From Cucumis sativus (lineage: Eukaryota; Streptophyta; Magnoliopsida; Cucurbitales; Cucurbitaceae), in assembly GCF_000004075.3 (NCBI RefSeq), contig NC_026659.2, positions 2,914,001-2,978,000 on the forward strand: a stretch of DNA of 64,000 bases, written 5' to 3'. This document shows positions 10,329 to 24,308 of this stretch, one piece after another. The position numbers and the translations under genes are program-made. A model generated the notes under the pieces. The model searched no databases. It was not told where the DNA came from and saw only the letters and a program-made list of their open reading frames with translations. Positions within the stretch are counted from its first letter, which is position 1. The number at the start of each line of letters is the position of its first letter.

Positions 10329-12913
10329 TACCTCTTTGATCTTCTGATTTGAATGAAAAACTGTGTAGAACCGAATGTCTTAACAGAGCTCAGGAGTTTA
10401 CGGAAAAGAGTAATTTACTGTGGAGTAAGAAGAAAGTTGTCCCAAGTTTGTTGCCTCGATGTTGGTATTGTCTTGAGTAGAGTCTATATATATTGTCATC
10501 TTGATAATTAACACAACCACGCCTAAGGAATAGAATGGCACTCGGGATTCAAGCAGCATATGTACAGGTACAGCATAGATAATCGTTTGTTTTATGAAGC
10601 TTTATATTTGTTGTGTTTAGGAGTACTTCAATGCTTTCCATCGCAAGTACTGTTAAAATATTTGGCCTAAGTTGTAGAAAAATGTCCACGAACTTTGCTT
10701 TTTATTTCAAAAGTATTCTTATTGTCTCAAAAGTTCTTTTCACAAAATGTTTCAAAACTACCACATTGTTGTAGGTCACTACCATACTGTTTTAAGTTCC
10801 AGTTTCACTTTTGTAATTCTAAAGGTAGTTTTGAAATGTTTGTGAAGGTTTGGGATAATATTGAAAAGGATTTTTGTTGAAGGATAACTTGTGTCTAGAT
10901 AAATAGAGCAATTGTGCATAGTGAAAAGATTGTCAAGGGAAAGAAGGTAAAGTAGAAAACAATTAGTGACAAAGGGGAAAGGGACAAATTTTTGAAGAAA
11001 GAAACTTTCATTGAGAGAGTACAAAGATTAACACTCTTGAGAGAAAACTCTATCACTCCCCGGTCTCAATACTCACTCATTAACTTTATTCACCTTTTTC
11101 TAATTTTGCTTACTTAAAGAAACATTATAAGACCTCTAGTTAGGAATATATTGGGGTAATTAGTATGATGAGGAGTAAGGGGCATGTAGTAATTAGACAT
11201 TAAGTTTGTTAGGTTTTATAAACATTGTCAGACACCTTTTTTTTAAAGTTGTGGGGTCTTACAAACTTTCTGTTTATAGACATGAGATCTTTTGCGCTTC
11301 TTAAATCTAAAGTTACCTTGGATGTTTTATAAAGTCATCACTATTCATGGGAGTCTTCTAAGAAAAAGGCTAAGATATTTCTAGAGTAAAGATAAATCTA
11401 GAAAGGAATAATATATACATTTATGTAAGATTCTCCAAAAAGTGTCTAGATAGGTGTTGTCTTTTATCAAGTATGTGTAGAAAGTGGTTACATTAGCATC
11501 ACCCAACACTGAATTTTCCCATTCTAATTCTGAACTTTTAGTTGGTAGTTCTCATGCTTTGAGTGTCAAACTCATGTAAGTTTCTGCTGTTCTTTGTGCT
11601 TATATGATATTGCAGCTGTGTGTTCCAGTCTCCACTGTACGAAAGACAAGGAAAAAGAAGACGTTGTCACTTCATATGCAAATGCTGCAGCACAGAGGAA
11701 ACCTTTGTATTGTTGAAGATATACATACACCCATACACATTATACAAAGTAGATACTGTAAGTTAATATTTTTCTTGGCGAATAAATTACTGTAAATTTG
11801 ATGGATTGGTTAAGTAAATAAATTGATTTATCAATACAGAATAAAGATTTGAGGGAGCAATTTACCAGATGTAGACTACTTGCTTATATAGATTTTAACG
11901 AACATCTAGTAAGATTTTCATTTCTTTCATGATCATCTTCTCTCACTACTTGTGGATTCATAATCTAAGATTAATTTGGTAACTATTTGGTTCAAAAGTT
12001 TTGCATATATCTTTGTTCAATTTTTGCTAATCCATCCACTAACTTTGACCAAAGAAAAAAAAACAAACAATGTAAGTCTTTACAAACCATTAATTTCAAT
12101 AAGAATAATCTACTAAGCACAAATGACTTTGATCAATATACAAATTAGTTATTTAATAGTTCTGAAAATAAGTTATTTTAAAAGAAATTGAACCCAAAAA
12201 TTTTTAACTGTTAATCTAAAGAAAAAATTCCAACAAAAATTGATTTTTTTATAAAAAAAAGTACATATTTTTTTCTCTAGTCATCAAAACATACTCTTCT
12301 ACTGAAAAGAGAGACAGAGAGCTTTTATTTGTTAGAGGGTTAGAGGTGTTGGCTAAAAGTGTTGCTTGTTGATTGGCAAGTTAGGATCATAATTGATGAA
12401 ACTAAAATTTATTCTGAGTCTATACAACTTGACAAATTTAAATGTCAAAAGTGATTTCTTTTTTATATTCTTTAATTAATACTCTATCTTGTTTCATTTC
12501 TCTTTATAAATATTTGTAACTTAAGTGATAAATCTTATTTTGGATAAAGCTTTAACAAATCTTTTTAATCCAATCATATTTTATTCTGTACCTTCTCTGA
12601 ATTATTTAATCCGACTGATATGCATTCAATATATAAAATAACGACCAACGACAATAGATAATAAAAACAAAAGGGGAATAAGAAACTTCAACTTTTATTT
12701 TTTATTATTGACTCAGAAAAGGAACAAGTGTTACAAGATATCAAAAGAAAACCTACCTTTTTTCTTATAAGGAACTTAAAATTAGTAGAGCAGTAATTCG
12801 ATCTAAAACAATGGCGAATTCATTCAGGAGTATAGAATCCCAGGCTGAATCCATTAACTTATTACAAATTATCAAGAGCATAACATTTTGTTACACCATA
12901 CGTATTCAATTCT
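10329..12913. other. Intergenic region between convergent genes
   Basis: This is the shared 3' space of the GT47 (+) and ACX1 (-) genes. It holds their untranslated ends and AT-rich DNA. A stretch at 11604-11760 preceded by ATTGCAG looks exon-like in composition, but I cannot assign it to a family or join it to a gene. Nothing else is recognisable. Confidence 0.45.
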
Positions 12914-15900
12914 TCATAGCCTTGAATTTCTGAGCTGCTGCTTAAGCAATGGTTTGATATATTCGTGGTAGCCATCAGGCACGGCCGTGTCGTTCATAGG
13001 ATCCTTCCATGCCTCATCGTAGAGGTTTGGGTAAACATTTCCATCATACCGGCCAAGAATTGAGCCGAGGTAATGGTCGGTGTAGTTAAACGCATCAACA
13101 AGAGCAACTGCATTTGGTCGAACCTACAAAAAGAGGGAATTTTGACATCAGGTTAGAAGACGGTTTCTCCTTCAACAACTAAAAGGTCAAGAGGGTAATG
13201 TTCTTGGGTTCAAACCTGGGCATATAGAGATCTAAGTTGATCATCAGCAAGTGAAGCCTGTTTAGGAGTGATGGTGGAAGTGGAAAGAAAATCACCCAAG
13301 TGTTTGTGTAGAGTAAACAAAGCATAAATGCTACAAAGTTTCTGCAGTTGATCTTTTACTCCATTTCCAGGTATATCTCCTTGAAGTTTCTCAATGAATC
13401 TGAAATCCAAAGATTTTCGAAATAATCAGTAAAGGAACTGAGAAGCAGGCTGAAAACACGAATCCCGAAAATTGGGTTATGCTCTGTATGTTAAAAGACC
13501 AGTTCAAAAGAATCAAAGCTTTCAAGGATTTGTGAATCTAACAAGAAACTTACTTGGCGACAATAATTAGTTGGCAATGTGCAACTGCAGCCTCAACTAA
13601 ACTAGGAGAAAGTTCATGAAAACCTGCAGTATAATAAAGGATAATGAAACCTCTACAAGATTAGGAGAACAATAGCCATCATGTACACAAGCAAATTGGT
13701 CGAAGGAAAAAGAAAATTACAGGTTGGTTATTTCGACATTTCTTAAAATACTGATTTTTCTTAATGAAATCCATTTTTCATCCAGGGAGAAGCAGACACA
13801 CCTTCTTCTTGGTTGGTAAACTGGCTAAGTCTTTTGGCACATTCAACAGACATCCTAGCTGACCGTACTTCAAAAGCCTCGAGAACGATGCTTGGGTTTA
13901 ACCAGTCCTCAGCTGCAGAGAACCAGAATTGACAAGAAAATCAGTAAATAAGTAACCAGGTCCCTGTGATTTTTATTGTAACTTCACGTCCAAATATTTA
14001 TCTCTTTTTTATAACAAATTACCTTTCTGAACTTTGCAAGTGGATTCCATCAGATGTTGAAGTCGTCCCATATAAGCTGTTGTACCAACGGGCTTCTTCC
14101 CAGACACCAACTGGGATACGGTCTTTACGAGAAATCGTGCAACCTATATATAATATACAACATAAGTTTAACAAATCTAGTTATATACCCTCGATAATAG
14201 TCAGCTGAGGAAGAGTTCACATCTAGATTCAAACGCCAAAATCTTATGGATTGAAGACAACTTGAATGATTTAGTTCATTCTTCCAGCAGAAATTTGTTT
14301 TGGTTTTCATTTTCTTTATAAGGAATAATCAAATAATAAAATAGAGCTTCCCATGTTGAGAAGTTTAACACAAAGTCACAATTATAACTCTCTTAAAAAG
14401 TTGAACCACACCTGTAAAAGTAGCACAACATTGTCTCCTTCATATGTACAGGCAGGGACATAAACAGCAAACAACTCGGGAAGCCCACTGCTACAGAGGT
14501 AGCCATGGCCACCGCATAACTTCCTGCACTCCTCGATCCCATCCTGCAATTACAATTTAAAATTAAGGTTGAGAGTAAAATAAAGGTGGTGCTTGGTAAT
14601 ACAAATGCCAATAAAACAATTAAGGACCAATAATTCTGCTAGTAGTCTAAAGAGGATAAGTATAGGATTTTCTTAGAAAAGAACTATGGAGTTGAACATT
14701 TCTACATTATGCTCACAACCCAATGGTTGGTCCTTGAGAGGACTTGCAAGAGAAAGACACTCACAGCAGTTGCAGCCGTTGTGATTGACTTCAACCCTGC
14801 AGTGCATGCATGAGCCTCAGGCAAGGTTGAGAAATCGTTGGCAGCGAGTCTCTGAGTCACATCCGTGTATAGCCATTGTAACCACTCACCAACAAATCTG
14901 AAAGCATAGGCAGAAGCCAGCAAAGGGAATAGCCTACTTTGTTGCGTTTTATAGTTGATCACCTAAAAGATCAAACACATGAGAAAACATTATTCATCAA
15001 CAATCTGGCACAGCAAACTAACGTCGTCGAGGCAATTTTTTCTATGTTTTACTTCTAACATGGACATTAAGACAGATTGGTAATTGTATACTCAACTATT
15101 TGTATTTATGTTGGTCTTGATTTCATGAACCCATATGGAAAAAATAATTGTGATGAGTTGGTTACACACAAGAAACTAGCAATAATTACCAGGGGAATTA
15201 ATCAGAGCAGAATGTTAATAATTGCAGGTCGAAACCGTAAAATAAATAAAACTCTTGAAAAGAAAAACAAATATATCTAACTAGATACAAAATTGACACA
15301 GACTAGTTAACGTGACTACAACAGCCTAAATTAATGGTAATTACAAATATACCCTTAACATAGAATCTTCTAAACTGATACCTGAGTTTCCACACCATCC
15401 TGTGATCCAAATTGTCTACGAACAGCACTGTACCTTGTTGCAATACAGACTGCACGTGATAAGGCATTTGAAGCATCAATTACAATTGTCTTTCTAACGT
15501 ATACCATGGTGCCATAAACTAGTTGTCGAGGAACATCTGATTGCACATATTTCCCTTCCCTTGTTACTTGAGAAAACCTGTGAAGTTTAGAGCCAACTTT
15601 AGAAGGCTTAATCGACTGAATGCATGATATATATGCACACCACTTAGAGTGTCGTTCTTTCTGTATTTTCTTTGTTTTTAAAATTTTTGTAAAATTGAAT
15701 AATAGAAATAAGATTCGCTATGGCTCATCCCTCAAACAAGAAAAATCAAGCAATAAGAACCAACAAGGAAAATGATCCCATTCCTATTCCCAATAGATAG
15801 ACACGAACAATGTACAAGAAAAACATAGAGAGATATAATATGATAGTAAGGAATAGGTGACAGAAAATGAATAGATAAAACAAACAAGATAAAACAGAAA

Positions 15901-17524
15901 ATAGAAATAACCTCATCAACAGTTGGTTCCTTGGGATGCGGATGTGATCAAAGTGCATGACCCCATTATCCATAGTATTGTAAGCTCCATTCCCGAATTT
16001 CACACCAATATCTCCAATGGTTATGCCTGGTAGAACTGAGTGATCATCCAAACTCCTTATCTGGACTATGAAACCTACAAAATGGAAACTTTCTGATTAG
16101 AAATAATAAATAAGGATCAAGAACTAGAGGAATGAAAGCATTCATAGTGTGCATACCATGCACTCCATAATCTCGACCGTTGGTAATAAGACGAGCAAAT
16201 ACAACTGCATGTGTTGAAACCTTACCCAAACCACCAGGCCACCACTGTTCACAAGAAAGAAGGAATGAAAGTAAGAGACAAGGAATGTGCGGCATATTCT
16301 CATACCTAAATACAGAGGTGCCAAAGTTAAAACATCAATGTTGAGTGTGAATACCAACTATCAACCAAAAAGATATTATAAACTACAGTCAATTTATTGG
16401 ATTACAACTCTACAGTTGATCAAGGCACCAAAATAGCAAATTTAATTAAAATTTCTCTTCATTATCAATCTAATCCATTCAATTTACACACCTAAAGGAA
16501 ACAAATTCTTTAATTATTGGCACAGAAAGATGAAACAGGGTTTGATACAGATCAATCCGATACAGGTAAGAGGTAACTAACTTCCCCTGCCTGAATATAC
16601 AGTTACCACTGTACTTACTTTGCTTGAGGTTAGTGTAGGACTGTGTATGACAAATTCGTCTGTCTTTGGATCAAACGTTGCAGTTGTCTCAAGCCCTTGA
16701 ACATTTGAACCATGACCAAGTTCGGTTTGAGCATAGCAACCAATTATTTGCATCTTATATGCCAATGGCAACCACTTCTGTAGCTGCTCCTCAGTACCTT
16801 GACCTTTAAGGAACGGAACGAACATTCCCTAAAACAAAGAAAAAAACAGAGAATGAGAAATGGAACATTAAACGAAATTCCAAAAGTTTAAAAGGCAAGA
16901 TGATGGAGACCGATATTTATCCACAGAGTTGTCAAACAAAACAAAAGTCATACAGCCAACAATTTAGCCTGTAATTGTTGTTGTAATGCCAACAAAGAGA
17001 ATAGAGTCAACTGACCCAGTGAAGATCCGTATATGCTGGCTCATCCACAAAGAACCTTAATCTACCAGCTTCCTCCTCTAAAGAAATAACAACACGAAGT
17101 GATTAAATGTTCAAGAAAATAAGAATACAATACAACATAATCCACATAAGGAGCTCAAATCAAGTAGTCATACCAGAAAGTTTAAGCTCAATAATCTTCT
17201 TCCATGCATAAGCTGCTTTCCTAAGAGTGTTCTTAAACAATTCCTTCCTTGTTAAATGGACCCTATTGTCCTTTCGAAAGGCCTTTAAACCAAAAACATC
17301 ACACAAAAAATCCTTTCAATCAAATGAATTACAAAAATTTAAAGAATGTACAGAAATTTAAAGACTGTGGAACAGAAATTACTCACCGGATCATTAGCAA
17401 CCAGTCGAGACATTCGATCAGATACCTCAAACGCTTCACGAGAACCAGCCCAAACGATCTTCATGTCATTAACGTCGAATTGGGACCTGTTCCTCTCATG
17501 GGCAAGATGATCAACACCCTCCAT
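12914..17524 (-). CDS. ACX1: Peroxisomal acyl-coenzyme A oxidase 1, 14 exons, 663 aa
   Basis: Exons in transcription order: 17524-17387, 17282-17174, 17077-17016, 16828-16619, 16244-16157, 16074-15912, 15577-15382, 14962-14765, 14543-14412, 14143-14023, 13912-13802, 13623-13554, 13399-13216 and 13123-12914. They join in frame to 663 residues, the usual ACX1 size (Arabidopsis 664). The enzyme oxidises long- and medium-chain acyl-CoA to trans-2-enoyl-CoA with FAD and O2, making H2O2. It is the first step of peroxisomal beta-oxidation and acts in jasmonate synthesis. Seen: start MEGVDHLAHE, the flavin/substrate stretch YAQTELGHGSNVQGLE in exon 4, CGGHGYLCSSGLPEL, and TYEGDN with the likely catalytic base Glu423 in exon 9. 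The C-terminus is RNSRL, a PTS1 peroxisomal signal (SRL). The exon 6 donor GTTATT is weak. The gene appears intact. Confidence 0.95.
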
Positions 17525-20500
17525 TTGTTCGTCAAAAAGAATTCGAAAACCCCACTTCAAAAAAGAGCTTAAATCAGTGAAATCGACGACCCCAGATCGA
17601 AAAATAACAGAAATTGAATATTCGATGTCGGAAATCGAAAACGAGCTGCAAAATCTCGGCCAAATGGAATGGAGGTTTGTGGGTATTTAAAGAAGAATGA
17701 TTCTCAATATCCCATTAGGAAAAGAAAAGAGATAATACTCCGATCCACACGACTTGTCGGTCGTTGTGTTTCCCAATGAAAAGGTCTTCGGTTTTGATTT
17801 TTTTTTTCTTTTCCAATTACAATTTCCTTTTTTGTTTCCTTAATAATTTTGATTACTATTCGCATTTTAAGCTCGTGTTCAATGTTCATATCGTTTGATC
17901 TATAGATCTCTCTGTCTCTATCTTTTCGTTTTGAAAAGTTTGAAACTATCTTGATCTTCATCCATACATCTCTAAAGTGGGTTTGGGATTACCTTTTTCA
18001 CATTAAAATAGTCTTTCTTTCTTTCTTTGATTTTATTTCATGAACAAAAATCATAGATTATGGGTTGAATTAAACATCCTACGAAGAAAAAAAAATCCTT
18101 TATTACCACTTTTTCATGATATTCTAAACAACTCCATGTGAAAAGTGGTAAAGAATGAACCTTTATAATATATTAAATTTTATCAACGATAAACATTAAT
18201 AAACTTTATAATTGTCTATCAATTTCAATTTATTTTATTACAGATAAAAAATGTTCTTTTTTTTTTCAATATATGATAGAAATGATCGAACATCTAATCT
18301 TAAATTAATAGTTTCTTACACGTGGATGGACTATATTTTAGTTTCACCACAAAAACACTTTTTATTAAATCATAATTATATGCATACATATATATCATTT
18401 TTTAGGCTCTTTAAAAAAAAGTATGGCTTTTCATTATAAAGTGTAATGTGTCTCTCCACTCTTCACTAGTGTAGTTTATAGTTTATCATGTTCATGCTGG
18501 GCCATTTGAAGAGACACTTAATTTCTATAAAAGACCAGAAGAGGTATGTTTACAAATCATTTCAAAATGTCTCACTTTTTCACTAAAATATGTCTAATAG
18601 AGCACACACTTAAATTTGTTAGAAATTATTCGGTAATTATAATTCCACGAGTTAAAATAACTAAAAGAATTTTTAACACACACAAAAAAAAAAAATGTTT
18701 TGATTGAAATCTTAGAAAAAAAAGTATTAAGGATTAGAATAATTTACTATATATGTGACGTTTTAGTCTTTTGAATAATATAGTTGCATGCTATGACAAT
18801 TCAAATTATAAGAATCAAATTACGGTTATGGTCATCTAAATTTAGTTTTTTCTTTTAATAAAAAGATAAATTCAATTCCCAACGGTTTGATTTATTTGGG
18901 CATTTAGTATAATAATAAAATTTCGTGAAAATTTAGCCTTTGTAAAATTCTTGTTCAACTTTTGTACTTTTTTTTATAATATATTACTAAATACCTTTTT
19001 CCAAATAGTTTAATATGTAAAATAATAGACATTTTTCAAAATAGTAAAATTTGGCAACTATTTAAAAGAATAACAAAATTCATTCAAACTTCTACAGTCA
19101 ATTTAGATATTTTGATATATTTTTTTTAGTATTCTAACAACATCATTAAAAGTAAAAAGAATTAATAAGAAAATTATATTTTGATAGATATTTTTAGACA
19201 ATTTTAAAATTTAATGATATGTCTAACTTATTTGCTTTTATCCTTTTTAATTTATTTTTATAAATGATTATCTCAAATATGTAATTAGTGATATTTATTA
19301 CTTACATTCCATATTTAAGAGGTTAAACCTAAACTTTTGAATTTCATTTGAAAATTATTGCTAGAAAACAATGCAAATTTTGAAAAACTAACACTTTTAT
19401 ATATTGAACTTAAAATTTGATTTTTTTCTTCTTCTTCATCTAGAATGTTTCACTTTTATTTTAGGTATCTATTGATTTATTTCATGCTTTTCTTATAAAC
19501 CAAAAAAAAAAAAAAATGGAGAGTGAATATATATTTTCTTATTTTTAAAATAAAAAACAAATAAATAGGGAGGAAACCTATCCCTTTTATATTAAATGGC
19601 CATAACGGAAAACCGTTCCTTTCTCTACCAAATTGTGTTCCCCAAAGTCTATGGTGACTTGCCGTCCGTTCGGTTTATTGGTTTTTATGTGCTACTAAAA
19701 AAACCAAATCGAATCAATTGGTTTTATACTAAAATCAAACTAATGGACAATAAAAACAAACCGATTCAATCGGTTTGGCTCTCGGTTCTTGGTTGAAATT
19801 GGTTTTTGTTGGCTTTTCCAACTAGAATCATACGCAATTTGATACCAAGAGAACCAAACCAACAATTGGACCAACTTGGATTTATTTAATTTTTTTTATT
19901 TTCAGATTTTGTATCATCCTTACTTAAGTCTATCATTTTAAAATAAAAAAAAACTTAGAAAAATGGCGAAAAAGAATTAGTATCGTGGCCGGAATGCATA
20001 ACCGTCCTTTTATTTGGCATGATTTAAATGTATTTCTTTTAAAACAAAAACTAAAAAGTAAAATTAAATGTTTATTTACTAAAAAAAACAAATTTAATTA
20101 TAAATGGACCATCCCCTATCTTCCTATTTTCTTTTGCCTAATAATACCCTAAAAGAGAACGTATACACACGTTCCTACACTTTTACAATAATTATAGTTC
20201 AATTCACATAAATATATATTTTAGACATCGACTAAATTTTCAAATTTATTCCCAAGTTGTTTGTATTTACTTGCAATCTTAAATTTAACCTTTCAAAATT
20301 ATCTTTTTAAAAAATAAATTGTTAAATAATAACGAAATTTTTTATAGATATGTTTTTAAATTTTACATATCTATAAAAATATTAATAAATAGCAAAGTCT
20401 TTTTTTTAAAAAAATGAACCGATTCAAGAATTATTTTTCTATTATATTTGGCCATCAAGATCACTCTACTCTTGTAGGAGATGTTAAGTTGTAAGTAAGT

Positions 20501-22058
20501 TGATATCATAGATCAAATTCTCTACCACTAAATCGAACCACAATCTAACATAACATAAACATTAGCATATTAATCAAGAATTAATACTCAATTATACATA
20601 TATTGTTGAATAAACCATTTTAATTAATTTATATAAAGTAATGTTAGGTAGTTAATTAAGATTAATTTAGAAATAGCCTATAGTATTAATTAAATTAATA
20701 AACTGTGTAGTGATCCTCTTCATAAAAACAACAATATGCATTAGGTAAGGAATGACGTACACTATCTCCCTCGAAATGTTTCCAATTTTTGTCCAACTAC
20801 TTTTAGGAAACGTTTCCAAACTTTCTTATTTTTATTTTAAACTTTTTTTTAAAGAAAAAAATGCATATGTAATGGAAATAATCAACCCCTAATTCAATTA
20901 CTTTTATAAATTTAGTTTTTACTATTCTTATTTTATTTTTAATTTCCTATATTTTTATTAATTTTTGTAAAGACTAATGAATGATAGTCTGTTGACAACA
21001 GTATGATTTATTTAATTAGATTGATAATGAATATGTGAGGTACAAAATTAACAGTCAAAATTCATTTTCACCAATTCTTTTAATAAAGCCGATAAACAAA
21101 ATTCCTAATGAATTGAAACCAGCTCGGTTCGAGTCAATAGAATATTGTGATGTGATACAATTACAATGTCTAAGGGAGACAAATTGTTTGAAATGAATCT
21201 TACTTCATTTTGCATTGTGTGTCCTTAGCTGCCACATCCAGACATCTCATTCCATGTAAAATGACTTACATCTGGAAGAGAGAACAAAAAAAAGGACTAT
21301 GAGTTAGTTTCTTATGTCCAAGCCCCAAGAATGATTTTGTTTTTAGTTTCTATTTTGTTTTTAGTTTCTATTCTATGAAAAGAATGATGATCTTTTCATG
21401 TACTTCTGAATCCTTGGTTAAATTCTGAGAACGGAAGCTACATTTTAAATACAGTGAGGGATGAGGAGAAGTCCACCATGGATTCCATGTATTTTCTATT
21501 TCTAAAACCATAAGTACAGAAATTCAATCTTTCTAAGAAAACAACCGTGGGGATTTCCTTTAAGGAACTATATTTTTTTTAGCACGGTTACAAGGTCAGG
21601 GATCAAACCTTCCACTTCTACGAAGGAAGGAAGATCGTGTCAACTATCGTTGACTTAAGCTCACATGAGCTTCAATGAACTATATCAATCTCCTAAACTA
21701 TCGGTTGCTGCACCATTGTGCAAAGAACTAAGTAAATATGCATTCCTATTCATGGTAAATATGAAACTGTATGTATACTTACATCCAAATGCAACCTTGA
21801 AAACTGATACGATGACCCATTTTGGTACAATCCACCATATTAGTTGATGCTAAATTTGAAGCATGATTCCATGATGCGGCAAATCACCATCGCTCACAAG
21901 AATAGACGAGAGAATTTCAGGAAAAGCAGTATCAGATGGTCATGTAATTCAATCAAAGTACATCGGCACTGACTCCATCCTCAGAGAATAACTTCAGTGG
22001 AGATGGTAAAGAATTTTGAGTTTGAAGGCAAATGTCAAGATTTGGTTCAAGTTTGGTT
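17525..22058. other. Intergenic region, AT-rich
   Basis: It begins with the leader and promoter of ACX1 (to about 17,750; a TATA-like TTTAAATA on the minus strand lies near 17,686-17,693). The rest to 22,058 shows no gene. It contains a palindromic CCGATT/AATCGG-rich block (19.6-19.87 kb), homopolymer runs (for example 19,502-19,515), decayed AT-rich repeats around 18.9-19.1 kb, and a short TTTTGTTTTTAGTTTCTATT direct repeat near 21,337-21,371. The 21.7-22.0 kb end is the likely 3' untranslated region of the SUB1-like gene. Confidence 0.5.
19640..19875. repeat. Palindrome-rich block of AACCGA/TCGGTT words
   Basis: The block repeats GGTTT, CGGTT and AACCRA words on both strands and contains the near-perfect palindrome AAACCGATTCAATCGGTTT (19758-19776, 9-bp arms, 1-bp loop). 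Similar self-complementary CGGTT-rich stretches are common remnants of non-autonomous DNA transposons in plants. No terminal inverted repeats or target duplications could be fixed, so the class is open. Confidence 0.35.
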
Positions 22059-24150
22059 TCAACATACTCCATATTTTCTCATCAGCTCTATGCTTTCTGC
22101 AATTGTGGATCCAGCAGTACCGACAAAACCAAGTGAAGCACAACTACAAACAGTTTCCTCTATATATAAGAGAACATCCGGTAATTTCTCAGAAGCACAT
22201 TTTTTCTTCATATCACGAATACTTCCAGGACCAAAAGCATTGGATGTCCATCTCAAGCCATGTCCTACAGCCATCACCTTTTTGGATGCTCGTAGGACCA
22301 ATTCGTCGCTTTCTTCGAGGAAAAAGAGTTTGAAGTGATTTGAATCACTATCCAAATCCCCTAAGTAGCTTCCAGTCCAATTAGATTTAGGAAGATCAGT
22401 CATCACAAAAACATGAATAGGTTCATTAGCATTCTCTAATATAGAGTCTAATTTCTGTTGGAGGGCCAAAAAAGTAGCCTTCCAGTGATTTTTAAACTGC
22501 CCATCTAACAATCTCAGTTGAGCACAAAGGAATGGAGCTTTTATGATCTTGTCAATATACTCTTTTCCTGCACTCAAGATTTCTGGGACAAATGGAAGAT
22601 ACTCAATGTTCTTCATCAGAGAACTAATTCTTTGATCTTTACTAACTCCATGGATATCAATATACAACTCTGAACCTCTGTATGGAGCAGTAAAAAGACT
22701 TCCAAATGCCAAAACGGTAGCTGATCCAGCTTTCGAATCACGTCCAAGTGTTCTATATACATCTCGACGGCGTCTGACATATGACACCTTCTTTTTCTTC
22801 TTAAGCTGTTCATTAGGCTGAAACAGGTCCAATGCTCCATCAACTTCATTATTTTGGTAAGTCCAAACTGTAGTTTTGCAATCTTCATCTACAGCATGTA
22901 AACATTTGTCTACATTCCCATCAAGCCCTGCTAGTAGACGACCACATTGCTTTAGGTTGTTGTATTCATTTGCACAAACACTTTCCAGACGCACTCCACA
23001 CCATAAATATGCAAAGGTCCTAAAATCTATGGCTTTAACAGAAGAGTAAGAAGTTAATGATGAAATATCTACAATATCCGCCATCGAAACGTACCTGCCA
23101 CAAAATTGAAATGCATAGCTAATGTCATCAAATATTACCAATGAATTATATTTTTGGGGGGGCTAAATTACAAAATAGTACTCCTGAAGTTAATGTCCTT
23201 ATTCTTTCAAAAGTTATAATATTACCATGGGCCTTTCATAAAGGTTTTAAAACTGCCCTCGAAGTAGAAGCTCGTAAGAATATTGTATAAAAATTGGAAC
23301 TTGAAATGTTGTGGTGACTTAGAACGGAGTGTCGATCCCAATTTATGTTTCAGTTTACCAACACACTGTTCCAAGTCCCATTTTTCACCTAGCATTCGTA
23401 GAATTCCTACATTTACGAACCTTCGAGGGTAATATTGCAATGTACACTTTAGCAAATGACATAATTTAGGGGTATTTTTTTATAATTAAGCCTTGTTCTT
23501 TTCAGCTCCTTCTTTAATCAGTCACAAAAGAAAAGAATCACTACGAGTTTAACAAAACGGTTCAATTATTTGATTTAGAAGCAACTTAAATTACAATCCA
23601 GCAACCCAACAACCAGAACACTCATCAGTTCAAGAAAAATAAAGCCATTGAAAATACAATTACATATATAGATATACACAAACGAAGGTGGAAATGATTA
23701 CCTTCCATTTCGAAGAAGCTGAAGCATATGCTCCCAAACCGAGAATCGAATCTCACCAGGATCCGGAACTCTAAATTTGGGACAACTCCCAAGAGCAACC
23801 GCATGGTGATCCAAAATCGGCGGAACAACAAGAGTCCGGTTGAGAATCCCGGCCATCAAAATAGCATTCTTGAACTCAGAAAGCTGGTTGCTAAACCCGC
23901 TGTGAGGCGCGTAAAAAAGAAATTTCTCACCCAAAGCCAAGATTTGGGTATTGCATTGGCGCGAATTTGAAGTCGAAAATGCAGTCGAGGACATGAAGGA
24001 AGAGGAGGAGAAGGAGGAGGACAGGTAGAGAAGAAAGAGGAAACAGAAGAGAAGAGCACATACAGACAAAGAAATACGCGGGAGCTGTAAATTGGGTTTC
24101 TTCGAGTTCCATCGATTGATCGAAGATCTGGTCGAACCGAAAGCATTCAT
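22059..24150 (-). CDS. O-fucosyltransferase-family protein, SUB1-like, two exons, 494 aa
   Basis: Exon 1 is 24150-23702 and exon 2 is 23094-22059. They join at a split Arg codon (AG|G) to give 494 residues. The protein has a short basic N-terminus, one transmembrane anchor at about residues 27-46, a Ser-rich stretch, and then the fucosyltransferase-like fold starting at FYAPHSGFSNQLSEFKNAIL (79-98). Later landmarks are CAQLRLLDGQF and the C-terminal CSCASLGFVGTAGSTIAE. It closely matches what I remember of Arabidopsis At4g08810 (SUB1, also listed as O-fucosyltransferase 30), a calcium-binding protein in cryptochrome/phytochrome signalling. The enzymatic role is unproven in this family. The site II cluster upstream suggests growth-linked expression. 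No sign of breakage. Confidence 0.88.
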
Positions 24151-24263
24151 GGCCTTTCTCTTTGTTTAAAGCTTTCTGTGCCACTCCGGTGAGAATTCGA
24201 AGACGAAGCAAAATGAAAGGAGATGGCGGTGTCGCCTTACTCCGGTAGTGGGCGTTTTTTAAA

Positions 24264-24308
24264 TGGGCTCATAATTGATCCACAGTGGGCCTTTTTGGAA
24301 TGGGCCCA
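24264..24308 (-). promoter_or_regulatory. Site II (TGGGCY) cluster upstream of the SUB1-like gene
   Basis: TGGGCT at 24264-24269, TGGGCC at 24286-24291 and the palindromic TGGGCCCA at 24301-24308 fall within 45 bp, about 115-160 bp before the start codon. Such clusters are TCP-factor sites in plant promoters. Confidence 0.5.
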
